Below, piece by piece: positions 6,162-14,830 of a DNA stretch of 33,421 bases. The stretch's first letter is position 1; each line of letters starts with the position of its first letter. This stretch comes from Polaribacter sp. GTDB taxonomy: Bacteria > Bacteroidota > Bacteroidia > Flavobacteriales > Flavobacteriaceae. The stretch is from assembly GCA_029252865.1 (NCBI GenBank), contig JAQXAP010000040.1, positions 1 to 33,421 of the forward strand. Reading direction: 5' to 3'. The translations under genes and the position numbers were made by a program. Under the pieces are notes generated by a model, which worked only from the letters and a program-made list of their open reading frames with translations, was not told the origin of the DNA and ran no database searches.

Positions 6162-7584
6162 AACAATTTACAATTCTAACGGCAACTGCTAGCCCCCCTT
6201 TAGAAGTTTCTTTGTAATTTTTATTCATGTCTTTGGCAGTTTCCCACATAGTGTCTATAACCTCATCTAAATGCACCAAAGATTCTTTAGGATCCGTTTC
6301 TAAAGCAATCTCTGCTGCATGAATTGCTTTTATTGCTCCCATAGAATTACGTTCAATACAAGGCACTTGTACCAAACCTCTTATAGGATCACAAGTTAAG
6401 CCCAAATGATGCTCCATAGCAATTTCTGCGGCAGACAAACATTGTGCTGCAGTACCACCTAACAATTCTGTTAAAGCCGCTGCTGCCATTGCAGATGATA
6501 CGCCTATTTCTGCCTGACAACCTCCCATTGCAGCAGATATTGTGGCATTTTTTTTAAAAATACTTCCAATTTCGCCGGCAGTTAATAAGAATTTTTTTAT
6601 TTGATTAAAATCAGCTTCATGGTTTTCTATTACCATATAATACATTAAAACAGCTGGTATTACACCTGCACTTCCATTTGTTGGAGCGGTAACTACTCTT
6701 CCCAAAGCTGCATTTACTTCATTCACAGAAAGAGCAAAACAACTTACCCATTTTAATATTTCTCTAAATTTAACTTCTGTACTTCTTATGGCGGTAATCC
6801 ATTCTTTCGGATTATCATAACATGTGCCTTTAATTAATTTTTGATGCGTATCAAAAGCACGTCTTTTTACATTTAATCCCCCAGGAAGCTTTCCTTTTGT
6901 GTGACATCCTATGTACATGCACTCTAACATTGTATCCCAAATTCTATAAATTTCATTGTTAATAAATTCAGAAGAATGAAGTTCTAATTCATTTAAGTAA
7001 ACAATTTCAGAAATTCCTAGATTTTCTTTTTCACAAAATTCTTCTAACTCAATCGCTTTACTTATGGGAAAAGGAAAGTTCTTGTTATTTATTTCTATTT
7101 CCTCTTTTAAATGATCATTTTCTTGCACAATAAAACCACCTCCGATAGAATAATAGGTTTCATTAGAAATTTCTTCACCATTAAAAAAACCGCTAAATTT
7201 AATTCCATTTGCATGAAAAGGAAGGAACTCCCTATTAAATGTTATAGACGATTTATAAAACGGTATATTTTTTTCATTATTTAAAAAAAGTAATTCATTA
7301 TTATCAATCGCATCAATAATTTCTGCAATATCTCCAATAGGAATATATTCTGGATCTGCACCACTTAAACCTAATTGAATGGCAAGATCTGTAGCATGCC
7401 CTTTTCCTGTTAAAGAGAGAGAACCGTATAAATCTACTTTGATTGTATCAACTAAATAAAATTTTTGATTCTTTTTTAATTGATGGATCCATTGCTCAGC
7501 AGCACGCCAGGGACCTAAAGTATGTGAACTAGATGGCCCAACACCAATCTTTAACATATCAAAAACACTAATAAATTGCGACAT
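6160..7584 (-). CDS. sdaA: iron-sulfur L-serine dehydratase (single chain)
   Basis: This 474-residue enzyme deaminates L-serine to pyruvate and ammonia. The N-terminal beta domain has SVFDMLKIGVGPSSSHTLGP, diagnostic of the family. The catalytic alpha domain holds the [4Fe-4S] cysteines in GGCQAEIG (Cys356), LTCDP (Cys398) and VPCIERN (Cys409). The chain ends exactly at a cysteine (VRIVNC, Cys474), like the tail-in-mouth cluster ligand known for the Legionella enzyme. I use the ATG at 7584; a TTG two codons earlier is possible. It converges on the proteorhodopsin gene. The window also encodes serine synthesis and glycine cleavage enzymes, but not next to this gene. Confidence 0.95.
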   Translation of the reverse strand: MSQFISVFDMLKIGVGPSSSHTLGPWRAAEQWIHQLKKNQKFYLVDTIKVDLYGSLSLTGKGHATDLAIQLGLSGADPEYIPIGDIAEIIDAIDNNELLFLNNEKNIPFYKSSITFNREFLPFHANGIKFSGFFNGEEISNETYYSIGGGFIVQENDHLKEEIEINNKNFPFPISKAIELEEFCEKENLGISEIVYLNELELHSSEFINNEIYRIWDTMLECMYIGCHTKGKLPGGLNVKRRAFDTHQKLIKGTCYDNPKEWITAIRSTEVKFREILKWVSCFALSVNEVNAALGRVVTAPTNGSAGVIPAVLMYYMVIENHEADFNQIKKFLLTAGEIGSIFKKNATISAAMGGCQAEIGVSSAMAAAALTELLGGTAAQCLSAAEIAMEHHLGLTCDPIRGLVQVPCIERNSMGAIKAIHAAEIALETDPKESLVHLDEVIDTMWETAKDMNKNYKETSKGGLAVAVRIVNC

Positions 7585-8021
7585 TCTCAATATTTAAACT
7601 CATTAACGATGTAAATGTATAAAATTCGTGATAATAAGCTTATTTTTTTGATAAAATATAAACATCTATTAACTATAAATAAGAAAACTAGAACTCAATG
7701 GCTTACATTAAATAAATCTTAGCGCTCTCATTAAATCTATCAAATTTAGTAGTAGCTTCAGGAACTTCTGCAATAGTAACCATATACTTGTTACATTACA
7801 AACACCTGTGCTCTTTGTCACTATACTATTCTTTACTTATAAAAATACTTTTGGTTTAGAACCAAGCACGGTAAGAACATATCTTTTCTAACGAGATAAA
7901 TTATGTTTCAACAAGTTTAATTCTGACCTAACAAACTAAATACAAGAAGATTAATTATTTCTGATCCACTTTAAGCAATACTTTAGCTTGAATTTATGTC
8001 AGAATGTCACAATAATTGAAA
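7585..8021. other. gene-free stretch before dnaK, possible coding relic
   Basis: There is no substantial gene here. On the minus strand a 26-codon frame (7703-7783) reads MVTIAEVPEATTKFDRF and onward, looks like real protein in codon use, and ends in TAA. Another short minus-strand piece near 7840-7890 reads KRYVLTVLGSKPKVFL before a stop. These may be debris of a decayed gene, but they could be chance. A tight hairpin sequence TTGGTT-TAG-AACCAA is at 7851-7865. Direct TGTCA repeats lie near 7998-8009, just before the dnaK control region. Confidence 0.35.
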
Positions 8022-8079
8022 CTATTTTTTTAGAAAACTGACATTTTACAGTCAAAAAATAGTTGGCACACAGTTTGAC
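8022..8079 (+). promoter_or_regulatory. dnaK control region: nested dyad plus sigma-54-like box
   Basis: CTATTTTTT (8022-8030) pairs with AAAAAATAG (8054-8062). Inside it ACTG (8037-8040) pairs with CAGT (8049-8052), giving a nested inverted repeat. It is directly followed by TTGGCACA-CAGT-TTGAC (8063-8079), which resembles a -24/-12 sigma-54 site but has GA in place of the -12 GC. No CIRCE element and no exact TAnnTTTG box are present. The region probably controls heat induction; the factor is unknown. Confidence 0.4.
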
Positions 8080-8125
8080 TAATAGCTATTGTAAAATTGA
8101 ATTAAAATATATTTAAATAAATATT

Positions 8126-10030
8126 ATGAGTAAAATAATTGGAATCGATTTAGGTACAACGAACTCTTGTGTTTCTGTAATGGAAGGAAATGAGCCAGTT
8201 GTAATTCCTAACGCAGAAGGAAAAAGAACTACACCATCTATCGTTGCCTTTGTTGAGGAGGGAGAGCGTAAAATTGGCGATCCAGCAAAAAGACAAGCTG
8301 TAACTAATCCAACAAAAACGGTTTATTCTATTAAACGTTTTATGGGGAACAAATTTTCTGAGTCTTCAAAAGAAGTTACGAGAGTTCCTTACAAAGTAGT
8401 TAAAGGAGATAATGATACACCTAGAGTAGATATTGATGGTCGTTTATATACGCCACAAGAGATTTCTGCAATGGTTTTACAGAAAATGAAAAAAACTGCT
8501 GAAGATTATTTAGGAACTGATGTTAGTGAAGCCGTAATTACTGTGCCTGCATACTTTAATGATGCACAAAGACAAGCAACTAAAGAAGCGGGTGAAATTG
8601 CAGGCTTAGCTGTAAAAAGAATTATAAACGAGCCTACTGCTGCTGCATTAGCTTACGGATTAGACAAATCCAATGACGATAAAAAAATTGTTGTTTTTGA
8701 TTTTGGTGGAGGAACACATGATGTTTCTATTTTAGAATTAGGAGACGGTGTTTTTGAAGTATTAGCTACTGATGGAGACACGCATTTAGGTGGTGATGAT
8801 GTTGATGAAAAAATCATTAACTGGTTAGCTGAAGAATTTAAATCTGACGAAGGAATCGATTTACGTAAAGATCCAATGTCTTTACAGCGCTTAAAGGAAG
8901 CTGCTGAAAAAGCAAAGATTGAATTATCTTCTTCTGCTTCAACAGAAATTAACTTGCCTTATGTTACTGCTACTGCCAGCGGACCAAAACACTTGGTAAG
9001 AACTTTAACAAGAGCTAAATTTGAGCAATTAATAGACGATTTAATCAAAAGAACTATTGCTCCTTGTAAAACTGCATTAAAAAATGCTGATTTATCCTTA
9101 GACGAAATAGACGAGATTGTTTTAGTCGGTGGTTCTACAAGAATACCTGCTGTGCAAGAAGCTGTTGAAAAATTCTTTGGGAAAGCACCAAGTAAAGGAG
9201 TAAACCCTGATGAAGTTGTTGCTTTAGGAGCTGCAATTCAAGGTGGTGTTTTGTCTGGAGACGTTAAAGATGTATTGTTATTAGACGTTACACCTTTATC
9301 TTTAGGTATTGAGACAATGGGTAATGTTTTCACAAAATTAATTGATGCAAACACAACAATTCCTACAAAAAAATCTCAAGTATTCTCTACAGCAGTAGAC
9401 AATCAACCATCAGTAGAAATTCACGTTTTACAAGGTGAAAGAGCTATGGCTGCAGATAATAATACAATAGGACGTTTCCATTTAGATGGTTTACCTCCAG
9501 CACAAAGAGGTGTACCTCAAGTTGAAGTTACTTTTGATATTGATGCAAACGGTATTATTAAAGTTTCTGCTTTAGACAAAGGAACAAACAAATCTCACGA
9601 AATTAGAATTGAAGCTTCTTCTGGATTATCTGAAGATGATATCGCTAAAATGAAACGAGAAGCAGAAGAAAATGCTGATGCTGATAAAACTGCAAAAGAA
9701 ACTGCAGAAAAAATCAACGAAGCAGATTCTATGATTTTTCAAACAGAGAAGCAATTAACTGAGTTTGGTGAAAAATTATCTGATGATAAAAAAGGACCAA
9801 TTGAAGCTGCTTTAGTTGAATTAAAAGCTGCACATGAATCTAAAGATTTGGCATCTATTGATACCGCTTTAGCGACAATCAACGAAGCGTGGAAAGCCGC
9901 ATCTGAAGAGATGTATGCTGCACAAGGTGGTGCTGAGGGAGCTGATGCTGGCGCACAACAAGGTCAACCAGAAGCATCTGACGAACAAGGAGACAATGTT
10001 GAAGATGTAGATTTCGAAGAAGTAAAGTAA
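8126..10030 (+). CDS. dnaK: Hsp70 chaperone DnaK
   Basis: The 634-residue protein is a full-length DnaK. The N-terminal ATPase domain (1 to about 380) has [17 protein letters not shown] and the phosphate-2 loop [11 protein letters not shown] (193-203), where His198 replaces the usual Phe. The linker [15 protein letters not shown] leads to the substrate-binding domain (about 390-600). The C-terminal tail is rich in Gly, Ala and Gln and ends EDVDFEEVK, close to the usual EEVK-type end that contacts co-chaperones. DnaK folds proteins with DnaJ and GrpE, neither of which is in this window, so the gene is transcribed alone. The upstream region carries an unusual dyad; a 13 bp terminator follows. 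Confidence 0.99.
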   Translation: MSKIIGIDLGTTNSCVSVMEGNEPVVIPNAEGKRTTPSIVAFVEEGERKIGDPAKRQAVTNPTKTVYSIKRFMGNKFSESSKEVTRVPYKVVKGDNDTPRVDIDGRLYTPQEISAMVLQKMKKTAEDYLGTDVSEAVITVPAYFNDAQRQATKEAGEIAGLAVKRIINEPTAAALAYGLDKSNDDKKIVVFDFGGGTHDVSILELGDGVFEVLATDGDTHLGGDDVDEKIINWLAEEFKSDEGIDLRKDPMSLQRLKEAAEKAKIELSSSASTEINLPYVTATASGPKHLVRTLTRAKFEQLIDDLIKRTIAPCKTALKNADLSLDEIDEIVLVGGSTRIPAVQEAVEKFFGKAPSKGVNPDEVVALGAAIQGGVLSGDVKDVLLLDVTPLSLGIETMGNVFTKLIDANTTIPTKKSQVFSTAVDNQPSVEIHVLQGERAMAADNNTIGRFHLDGLPPAQRGVPQVEVTFDIDANGIIKVSALDKGTNKSHEIRIEASSGLSEDDIAKMKREAEENADADKTAKETAEKINEADSMIFQTEKQLTEFGEKLSDDKKGPIEAALVELKAAHESKDLASIDTALATINEAWKAASEEMYAAQGGAEGADAGAQQGQPEASDEQGDNVEDVDFEEVK

Positions 10031-10100
10031 GCAGAGTAACAGCTTATCCCAAAAGTTATTTGGAGCTTATAAAAAAGAAAACTATTTTTCTTGAAATATT

Positions 10101-10132
10101 AAAAACGCAATCATTTATTTGATTGCGTTTTT
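10101..10132 (+). terminator. rho-independent terminator of dnaK
   Basis: AAAAACGCAATCA (10101-10113) pairs perfectly over 13 bp with TGATTGCGTTTTT (10120-10132) around a 6-base loop, 70 bp after the dnaK stop. Confidence 0.9.
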
Positions 10133-10178
10133 CTTTGTGATTTAATAATAAGGACGAATAACACCTCATTATGATATT

Positions 10179-10186
10179 TAAGTTTG
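10179..10186 (+). promoter_or_regulatory. candidate -7 element for the orphan gene at 10222
   Basis: TAAGTTTG matches TAnnTTTG exactly, 35 bp before the TTG start. No clear -33 box is present. Confidence 0.35.
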
Positions 10187-10221
10187 CTTCCTTACTTTCG
10201 TTAAAAAATTTAAATTGAATT

Positions 10222-10746
10222 TTGAAAACCTATAATAAGACCAATTTTTTTAAACATACTTTTTGTGAATTTAATCAAGTGAATAATTTTGAATTTCCAA
10301 CAGACATAAACTACAAAAGTAAATCTGAAAGCATATATTTTTATACGACAGAAGGTGTTTACAGAAAATCAAATCATTGGGGAAGGGTGGCAAACTGTAG
10401 ATGGAAAATCAACGCTAACGAGAATTATAAGAACCAAGAAGTTATCATTGGCTTTGCAAAATGGACAGACTTCTACCCTATTAACTCTAAAGAAAGAATA
10501 TTTTTTATTGAAGTCAATTTTAAAGAAAAAACTGCGAAAATTCAACCTCAAAAAAAGAATTCTACAAATTATTTATTTAATTATTCTGAGGCGCATAGAA
10601 GAAAAAAACAAATAACGCACTTATTAAAAGAAGATAGATGGGGAATATATTTCAATGATGATATTGAAATTTTAAGAAGCAAAGTCATTTCAGATTACAT
10701 CAAGTCAAATAGAACATTACTAGAAATAAAATTATCGCATAAATAA
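10222..10746 (+). CDS. hypothetical protein, TTG start
   Basis: The 174-residue protein has no signal peptide and no membrane segment. It is rich in Lys, Asn and aromatic residues. The most distinctive stretch is GVYRKSNHWGRVANCRWKI (55-73), with closely set Trp, Asn, Cys and Arg residues that look like a conserved core; two further tryptophan-centred motifs are FAKWTDFYP and DRWGIYF. The start is TTG at 10222, as no ATG lies early in the frame. It stands alone between the dnaK terminator and the receptor region. I cannot name a family or a function. The codon use and length argue for a real gene. Confidence 0.7.
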   Translation: MKTYNKTNFFKHTFCEFNQVNNFEFPTDINYKSKSESIYFYTTEGVYRKSNHWGRVANCRWKINANENYKNQEVIIGFAKWTDFYPINSKERIFFIEVNFKEKTAKIQPQKKNSTNYLFNYSEAHRRKKQITHLLKEDRWGIYFNDDIEILRSKVISDYIKSNRTLLEIKLSHK

Positions 10747-11043
10747 GGTTTCTTATTATTTCCGTAAATAACAATTTTAAAACCTTAACAGAATTGGTAC
10801 GAATTTTACATAAAAATTCTATAAAATAGATACCCAATATTTGGAATTTTGAGTAATAGATTTACTTTTTTTTAACTACAAAAACCAAAACTATTTAAAG
10901 ACTACGACCTACTATTTTTAATAAAAAAATCATAAAAATTAGAATTAATGGGTATTAAAATTTCAAATAAAGTACGATATACGTATGAATATGCGGACTA
11001 TAATCCTCCTATATTGTTAAACACAATTCATCAATCAAAAATT
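10747..11043. other. intergenic stretch, no gene recognised
   Basis: This AT-rich region has no terminator-like stem that I can find and no convincing gene. A 43-codon frame from an ATG at 10948 runs into the receptor promoter, ending at 11079, and is probably chance. Confidence 0.5.
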
Positions 11044-11104
11044 ACAACTCGGTATTTCTTTTTATTTTTTGAGTTATAACCAATACATCTTTGTATCATC
11101 AAAA
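11044..11104 (+). promoter_or_regulatory. promoter region of TonB-dependent receptor gene, with element shared with 13451-13511
   Basis: ACAACTCGGTATT (11044-11056), 33 bases, then TTTGTATCATCAAAA (11090-11104). The DUF2141 gene has ACAATTCGGTATT, also 33 bases, then TTTGAATCATCAAAA. The second block contains a -7-like box (CATCTTTG), and no -33 box is visible, which suggests an activator bound at the CGGTATT block. CGGTATTT (11050-11057) is repeated in inverted form as AAATACCG (11108-11115) directly before the ATG. Confidence 0.55.
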
Positions 11105-11115
11105 CATAAATACCG

Positions 11116-13269
11116 ATGAAACAAATATTATGTATTCTGTTAATAGCAAGTCAATTTTCATTAACTGCGCAAACTACCATTTCAGGCAAAGTTACAGACT
11201 CAAATCAACAACCAATAGAAGGGGCAAATGTATATTTAGATGGCACTTACGACGGCACATCGACAAATGAACGAGGAGAGTTCTCTTTTTTCACCCCAGA
11301 AAAAGGAACACAAACTATAGCTATATCGTTTATTTCTTTCGAAACTTATCTTAAAACAGCCGATGTTTCATTACTAAAAGAATTAAAAATAAAATTACGG
11401 GATGATGTAAATGCACTGGATGCTGTTATTATAAACGCAGGTACTTTTGAAGCCGGAGAGAAAGCTAAAGTTACTGTATTAAAACCGTTAGATATTGTCA
11501 CAACAGCAGGTGCTTTGGGTGATGTAATGGGTGCATTACAGACACTTCCAGGAACTTCTACTGTAGATGAGGATGGACGTCTTTTTGTGCGCGGAGGAGA
11601 AGCTGAAGAAACCCAAATCTTTATTGATGGAATTCGCGTTTTTACCCCATATGCAGCTTCTGCAAGAAATATTCCAACTCGCGGACGCTTTTCTCCATTT
11701 TTGTTTAAAGGAATTTCTTTTTCTACAGGTGGTTATTCGGCAGAATATGGACAAGCTTTATCAAGTATTTTACAGTTAAACACGATTGACCAACCTGTTG
11801 AAGAAAAAACGGACTTATCATTTATGACAGTCGGTTTAGGTTTGGGGAACACGCAAATTTGGGGTAATAATTCTTTTAGTATTAACACATCATATGTCAA
11901 TTTAGAGCCTTATCAGGAAGCTTTTCCTGACAGAAATACATGGAAAAACCCTGTACAAGCATTGAGCGGAGAAATGGTATATAGACACCAATTTAAAAAT
12001 GAATCTCTACTAAAATTGTACGGTGCATTTAGTCATACGAATTTCGATGTAATTCAGGATGACATAAATTATGTTGATGGATTTCGTTTCGGGCTAAAAA
12101 ACAGAAATCTGTATTTTAATACTTCGTACAAGAATAGATTTGGTGACAATTGGAAAATAGAAACCGGTTTTAGTTTCACAAATGACTATTCAAACCTAAA
12201 TATTATTGATGATTTAGTAACAGACAACGAAAACTCAATGCATTTTAAAGTAAAACTTAAAAAACAGTTTTCTAATCGATTTAAAGTTAGTTTTGGTTCA
12301 GAGTATTTTACAACTTATTTTAATGAAGATTATACACAAAATAATGGAGGTAAATTAAAATATAGTTTTAATAACAACCTACTTGCCACTTTTGTTGAAA
12401 CAGATATTTTCTTTTCTAAAAATTTAGCTACAAAAATTGGAATTCGCACAGAAAATTCTGAATTATTAAACGAATTTACCATCTCTCCAAGACTTTCGTT
12501 AGCCTACAAAGCAGGCAAAAATTCACAGTTATCTCTTGCTTATGGTCAATTTTATCAAAACCCTAAAAACGAATATTTGAAATTCAATGAAAATTTTAAA
12601 GCTGAAAACACATCGCATTTAATTGCAAATTATCAGGCCACAAAACGAGGTCAAATATTTAGAGTGGAGGCGTATTATAAAGATTACAAAGACTTGGTAA
12701 AATATAATAATATTCTTGTGAATACGAGTAACTTTAATAATAATGGAAGTGGTTTTGCAAAAGGTTTCGATGTTTTTTGGAGACAAAATGGAAAAATAAA
12801 AAATACAGATTATTGGCTTTCCTACTCATATTTAGATACAAAAAGAAATTACAAAAACTACCCTACGGCAGCAAGACCTAATTTTGCGTCCAAGCATAAT
12901 TTATCTTTAGTTGCGAAACATTGGGTAGAAGAGTGGAAAAGCCAAATTGGCTTCAGTTACAATTTTGCTTCTGGAAGAAATTATACAAATCCAAATGAAG
13001 TTGGATTTTTAAATAACCAAACTAAGAACTACAATTCATTGAGTGTAAATTGGGCATATTTAATAGATGCACAAAAAATTCTATACCTCTCTGTAAACAA
13101 CGTTTTAGCAACTCAAAATGTATTTGGTTACAATTACAAAAACACCGCAGAACCTAATGGTAATTTCGACAGACAAGCAATAATACCCAATGCAGACAGG
13201 TTCTTTTTTTTAGGTTTCTTCTGGACAATTAGCGATAATAAAAAAACAAATCAATTAGATAATTTATAA
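11116..13269 (+). CDS. TonB-dependent receptor with carboxypeptidase-regulatory-like domain
   Basis: The 717-residue protein has a signal peptide (1-19, ending LTAQ). A carboxypeptidase-D regulatory-like domain follows at about 20-97 (ISGKVTDSNQQPIEGANVYL). Next comes the plug domain at about 118-225 (GALGDVMGALQTLPGTSTV; LFVRGGEAEETQIFIDG; STGGYSAEYGQALSS). The rest is a 22-strand-type barrel ending in aromatic strands (RFFFLGFFW). It would import a substrate across the outer membrane with TonB energy. The substrate cannot be read from sequence; it is shorter than SusC-type receptors (about 1000 residues) and no SusD partner is adjacent, so a polysaccharide role is less likely. The following DUF2141 gene shares its upstream element. 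Confidence 0.93.
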   Translation: MKQILCILLIASQFSLTAQTTISGKVTDSNQQPIEGANVYLDGTYDGTSTNERGEFSFFTPEKGTQTIAISFISFETYLKTADVSLLKELKIKLRDDVNALDAVIINAGTFEAGEKAKVTVLKPLDIVTTAGALGDVMGALQTLPGTSTVDEDGRLFVRGGEAEETQIFIDGIRVFTPYAASARNIPTRGRFSPFLFKGISFSTGGYSAEYGQALSSILQLNTIDQPVEEKTDLSFMTVGLGLGNTQIWGNNSFSINTSYVNLEPYQEAFPDRNTWKNPVQALSGEMVYRHQFKNESLLKLYGAFSHTNFDVIQDDINYVDGFRFGLKNRNLYFNTSYKNRFGDNWKIETGFSFTNDYSNLNIIDDLVTDNENSMHFKVKLKKQFSNRFKVSFGSEYFTTYFNEDYTQNNGGKLKYSFNNNLLATFVETDIFFSKNLATKIGIRTENSELLNEFTISPRLSLAYKAGKNSQLSLAYGQFYQNPKNEYLKFNENFKAENTSHLIANYQATKRGQIFRVEAYYKDYKDLVKYNNILVNTSNFNNNGSGFAKGFDVFWRQNGKIKNTDYWLSYSYLDTKRNYKNYPTAARPNFASKHNLSLVAKHWVEEWKSQIGFSYNFASGRNYTNPNEVGFLNNQTKNYNSLSVNWAYLIDAQKILYLSVNNVLATQNVFGYNYKNTAEPNGNFDRQAIIPNADRFFFLGFFWTISDNKKTNQLDNL

Positions 13270-13450
13270 TTTTTTGAGCAGCTATATCCTACCCTCGTAT
13301 CTGACTTTTTTTATTCAAAAAAAGGAATATGAGAATTCATTAATATGACAAGATCAAGGCGGAAATTTTAAAAAAGTTAATACCAGTGAAAAAAGAGGGA
13401 AAGAAGTAAGCAGAATCCCCATCGAGTTAACAATTGAGAAGAAAAAAATA
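13270..13450. other. intergenic stretch between receptor and DUF2141 genes
   Basis: No gene or strong terminator is visible. The DUF2141 gene has its own promoter-like block after this stretch, so it is not only read through from the receptor gene. Confidence 0.4.
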
Positions 13451-13511
13451 ACAATTCGGTATTATTCTTGTGTATTTCACGCAGAAACATCAGATATTTG
13501 AATCATCAAAA
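13451..13511 (+). promoter_or_regulatory. promoter region of DUF2141 gene, matching the receptor gene promoter
   Basis: ACAATTCGGTATT (13451-13463), 33 bases, TTTGAATCATCAAAA (13497-13511), with a -7-like GATATTTG and no -33 box. Sequence and spacing match 11044-11104, so the two genes probably answer to the same regulator. Confidence 0.55.
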
Positions 13512-13518
13512 AAACATT

Positions 13519-13938
13519 ATGAAAAATTTACTTATAATTCTCACTTTTATATTTACCGGAACCGTATTTACCTGTGCGCAAGAAAAACATAGCATTGTAA
13601 TAGATTTTAAAGGCATAAAATCTAATAATGGTAACTTGTATATTGCTATTTATAATGAAGAAGAAAGTTTTTTAAAAAATCCAATAAAAGGAACGATTGT
13701 AAAAATTGAAGATAAAAAAGCATCCATAACTTTAAAAGATATTCCTACTGGAGTTTATGCTATTTCTGCTTTTCATGATTCCAATAACAATAACAAATTA
13801 GACACCAATTTTTTAGGAATACCAAAAGAACCAATAGGCATGTCTAACGGTGCAACTGGTTTTATGGGAGCTCCAAAATATAGGGATGCAAAATTTAAAG
13901 TAACGAAAGATACAAAGCTCACCATTGCATTAAAATAA
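13519..13938 (+). CDS. DUF2141 domain secreted protein
   Basis: The 139-residue protein has a signal peptide ending near FTCAQ (residues 17-21). The remainder is a DUF2141 domain: GNLYIAIYNEEESFL, then the signature AISAFHDSNNNNKLDTNFLG and IPKEPIGMSN. The Asp/Asn-rich loop DSNNNNKLD resembles a calcium-binding loop. The family is a small beta-sandwich of unknown function, often beside TonB-dependent receptors in Flavobacteria. I use the ATG at 13519; a longer frame from 13468 would run over the promoter block and hide the signal peptide. It lies 249 bp after the receptor gene and 78 bp before the TPR-like gene. Confidence 0.9.
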   Translation: MKNLLIILTFIFTGTVFTCAQEKHSIVIDFKGIKSNNGNLYIAIYNEEESFLKNPIKGTIVKIEDKKASITLKDIPTGVYAISAFHDSNNNNKLDTNFLGIPKEPIGMSNGATGFMGAPKYRDAKFKVTKDTKLTIALK

Positions 13939-14016
13939 ATAAGAAAAGAATCTATACACTTCACCTTTTCTTTAATTTAAATAAATATTTAAAACAATTA
14001 TCTAAACACTTACGAC

Positions 14017-14640
14017 ATGAAAAAAATTACAATTATCATCGCAATTTTCATTGCGACAGGGATTTCTGCGCAAACAAAATACCAAATAGGAATGCAAAAA
14101 GCTTTTAGTTTATGGGAAAATGGAAATAACAAAGAAGCCTCACAATTATTTGAAAGAATCACAAAAGCAGAACCAGAAAATTGGTTACCCGCTTATTACG
14201 CGGCAAACGTCGAGATAAGTGATAGTTTTGGAATAAAAGATGAAGCAGTTTTAAAAGCAAAATTAACAAAAGCACAAAATTTTTTAGATACAGCAAAATC
14301 GAATTCAGAAAACAATCCAGAAATACTTATTACACAAGCATTTTTAAACTTAAGTTATATTGCATTTGATGGCCAAAAATACGGTATGACTTTAGGAAGT
14401 GTAAATAATCAATTGTATGCAAAAGCACTGGCGATTGCAGAAAAAAACCCAAGAGTCATTTTAGCAAATGCTGAATGGAACATGGGTTCTGCCAAATTCT
14501 TTGGAAAATCTACAAAACCTTATTGCAAGGAAATTAAACGATCAATTGCACTAAGTAAAGAAGAAAAAAATGACATTGAATTTTACCCAGAATTTATGTT
14601 ACTAAGAGCTGAACAAGTTTTAAAACAATGTCAAGGGTAA
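14017..14640 (+). CDS. secreted TPR-like protein
   Basis: The 207-residue protein has a signal peptide (1-19, ATGISAQ). It then has paired helices with TPR-like spacing: AFSLWENGNNKEASQLFERI, AEPENWLPAYYAANVEI, and a later pair at AKALAIAEKNPRVILANAEW. Cys172 and Cys205 could form a disulfide. It follows the DUF2141 gene by 78 bp on the same strand with no terminator between, so the two are probably cotranscribed. TPR-like units usually mediate protein contacts; a role beside the receptor in the periplasm is possible but unproven. Confidence 0.75.
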   Translation: MKKITIIIAIFIATGISAQTKYQIGMQKAFSLWENGNNKEASQLFERITKAEPENWLPAYYAANVEISDSFGIKDEAVLKAKLTKAQNFLDTAKSNSENNPEILITQAFLNLSYIAFDGQKYGMTLGSVNNQLYAKALAIAEKNPRVILANAEWNMGSAKFFGKSTKPYCKEIKRSIALSKEEKNDIEFYPEFMLLRAEQVLKQCQG

Positions 14641-14675
14641 TTTAGTAACCTCTAATTTACTCTACTAAAACTTAA

Positions 14676-14734
14676 AAGAATTTTCATTTTTTATATTTCT
14701 TATCTGATCAAAATATTGAAAGATGAAAATTCTT
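14676..14734. repeat. 12 bp inverted repeat between convergent genes
   Basis: AAGAATTTTCAT (14676-14687) and ATGAAAATTCTT (14723-14734) are perfect inverted repeats around a 35-base loop. They lie between the TPR-like gene and the converging ACMSD gene. It may help termination on the plus strand, but no strong T-run follows. Confidence 0.45.
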
Positions 14735-14830
14735 CTTTTGCCTAAAAAGAATAAAATACTATTAAAAAAATCTACACTTCGACAAATAAGATATTAGTTA
14801 TATGTTTTATTCGAAAAATGTAATTAGTTA

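Noticed and set aside
8022-8125. CIRCE operator or sigma-32-type promoter before dnaK
   Set aside because: No TTAGCACTC-N9-GAGTGCTAA and no CTTGAA/CCCCAT-like boxes are present.
10948-11079. 43-codon plus-strand open frame before the receptor gene
   Set aside because: It runs through the conserved promoter block, has no family match and is short enough to be chance in AT-rich sequence.
13468-13518. N-terminal extension of the DUF2141 protein
   Set aside because: It lies over the shared promoter block and would bury a good signal peptide.
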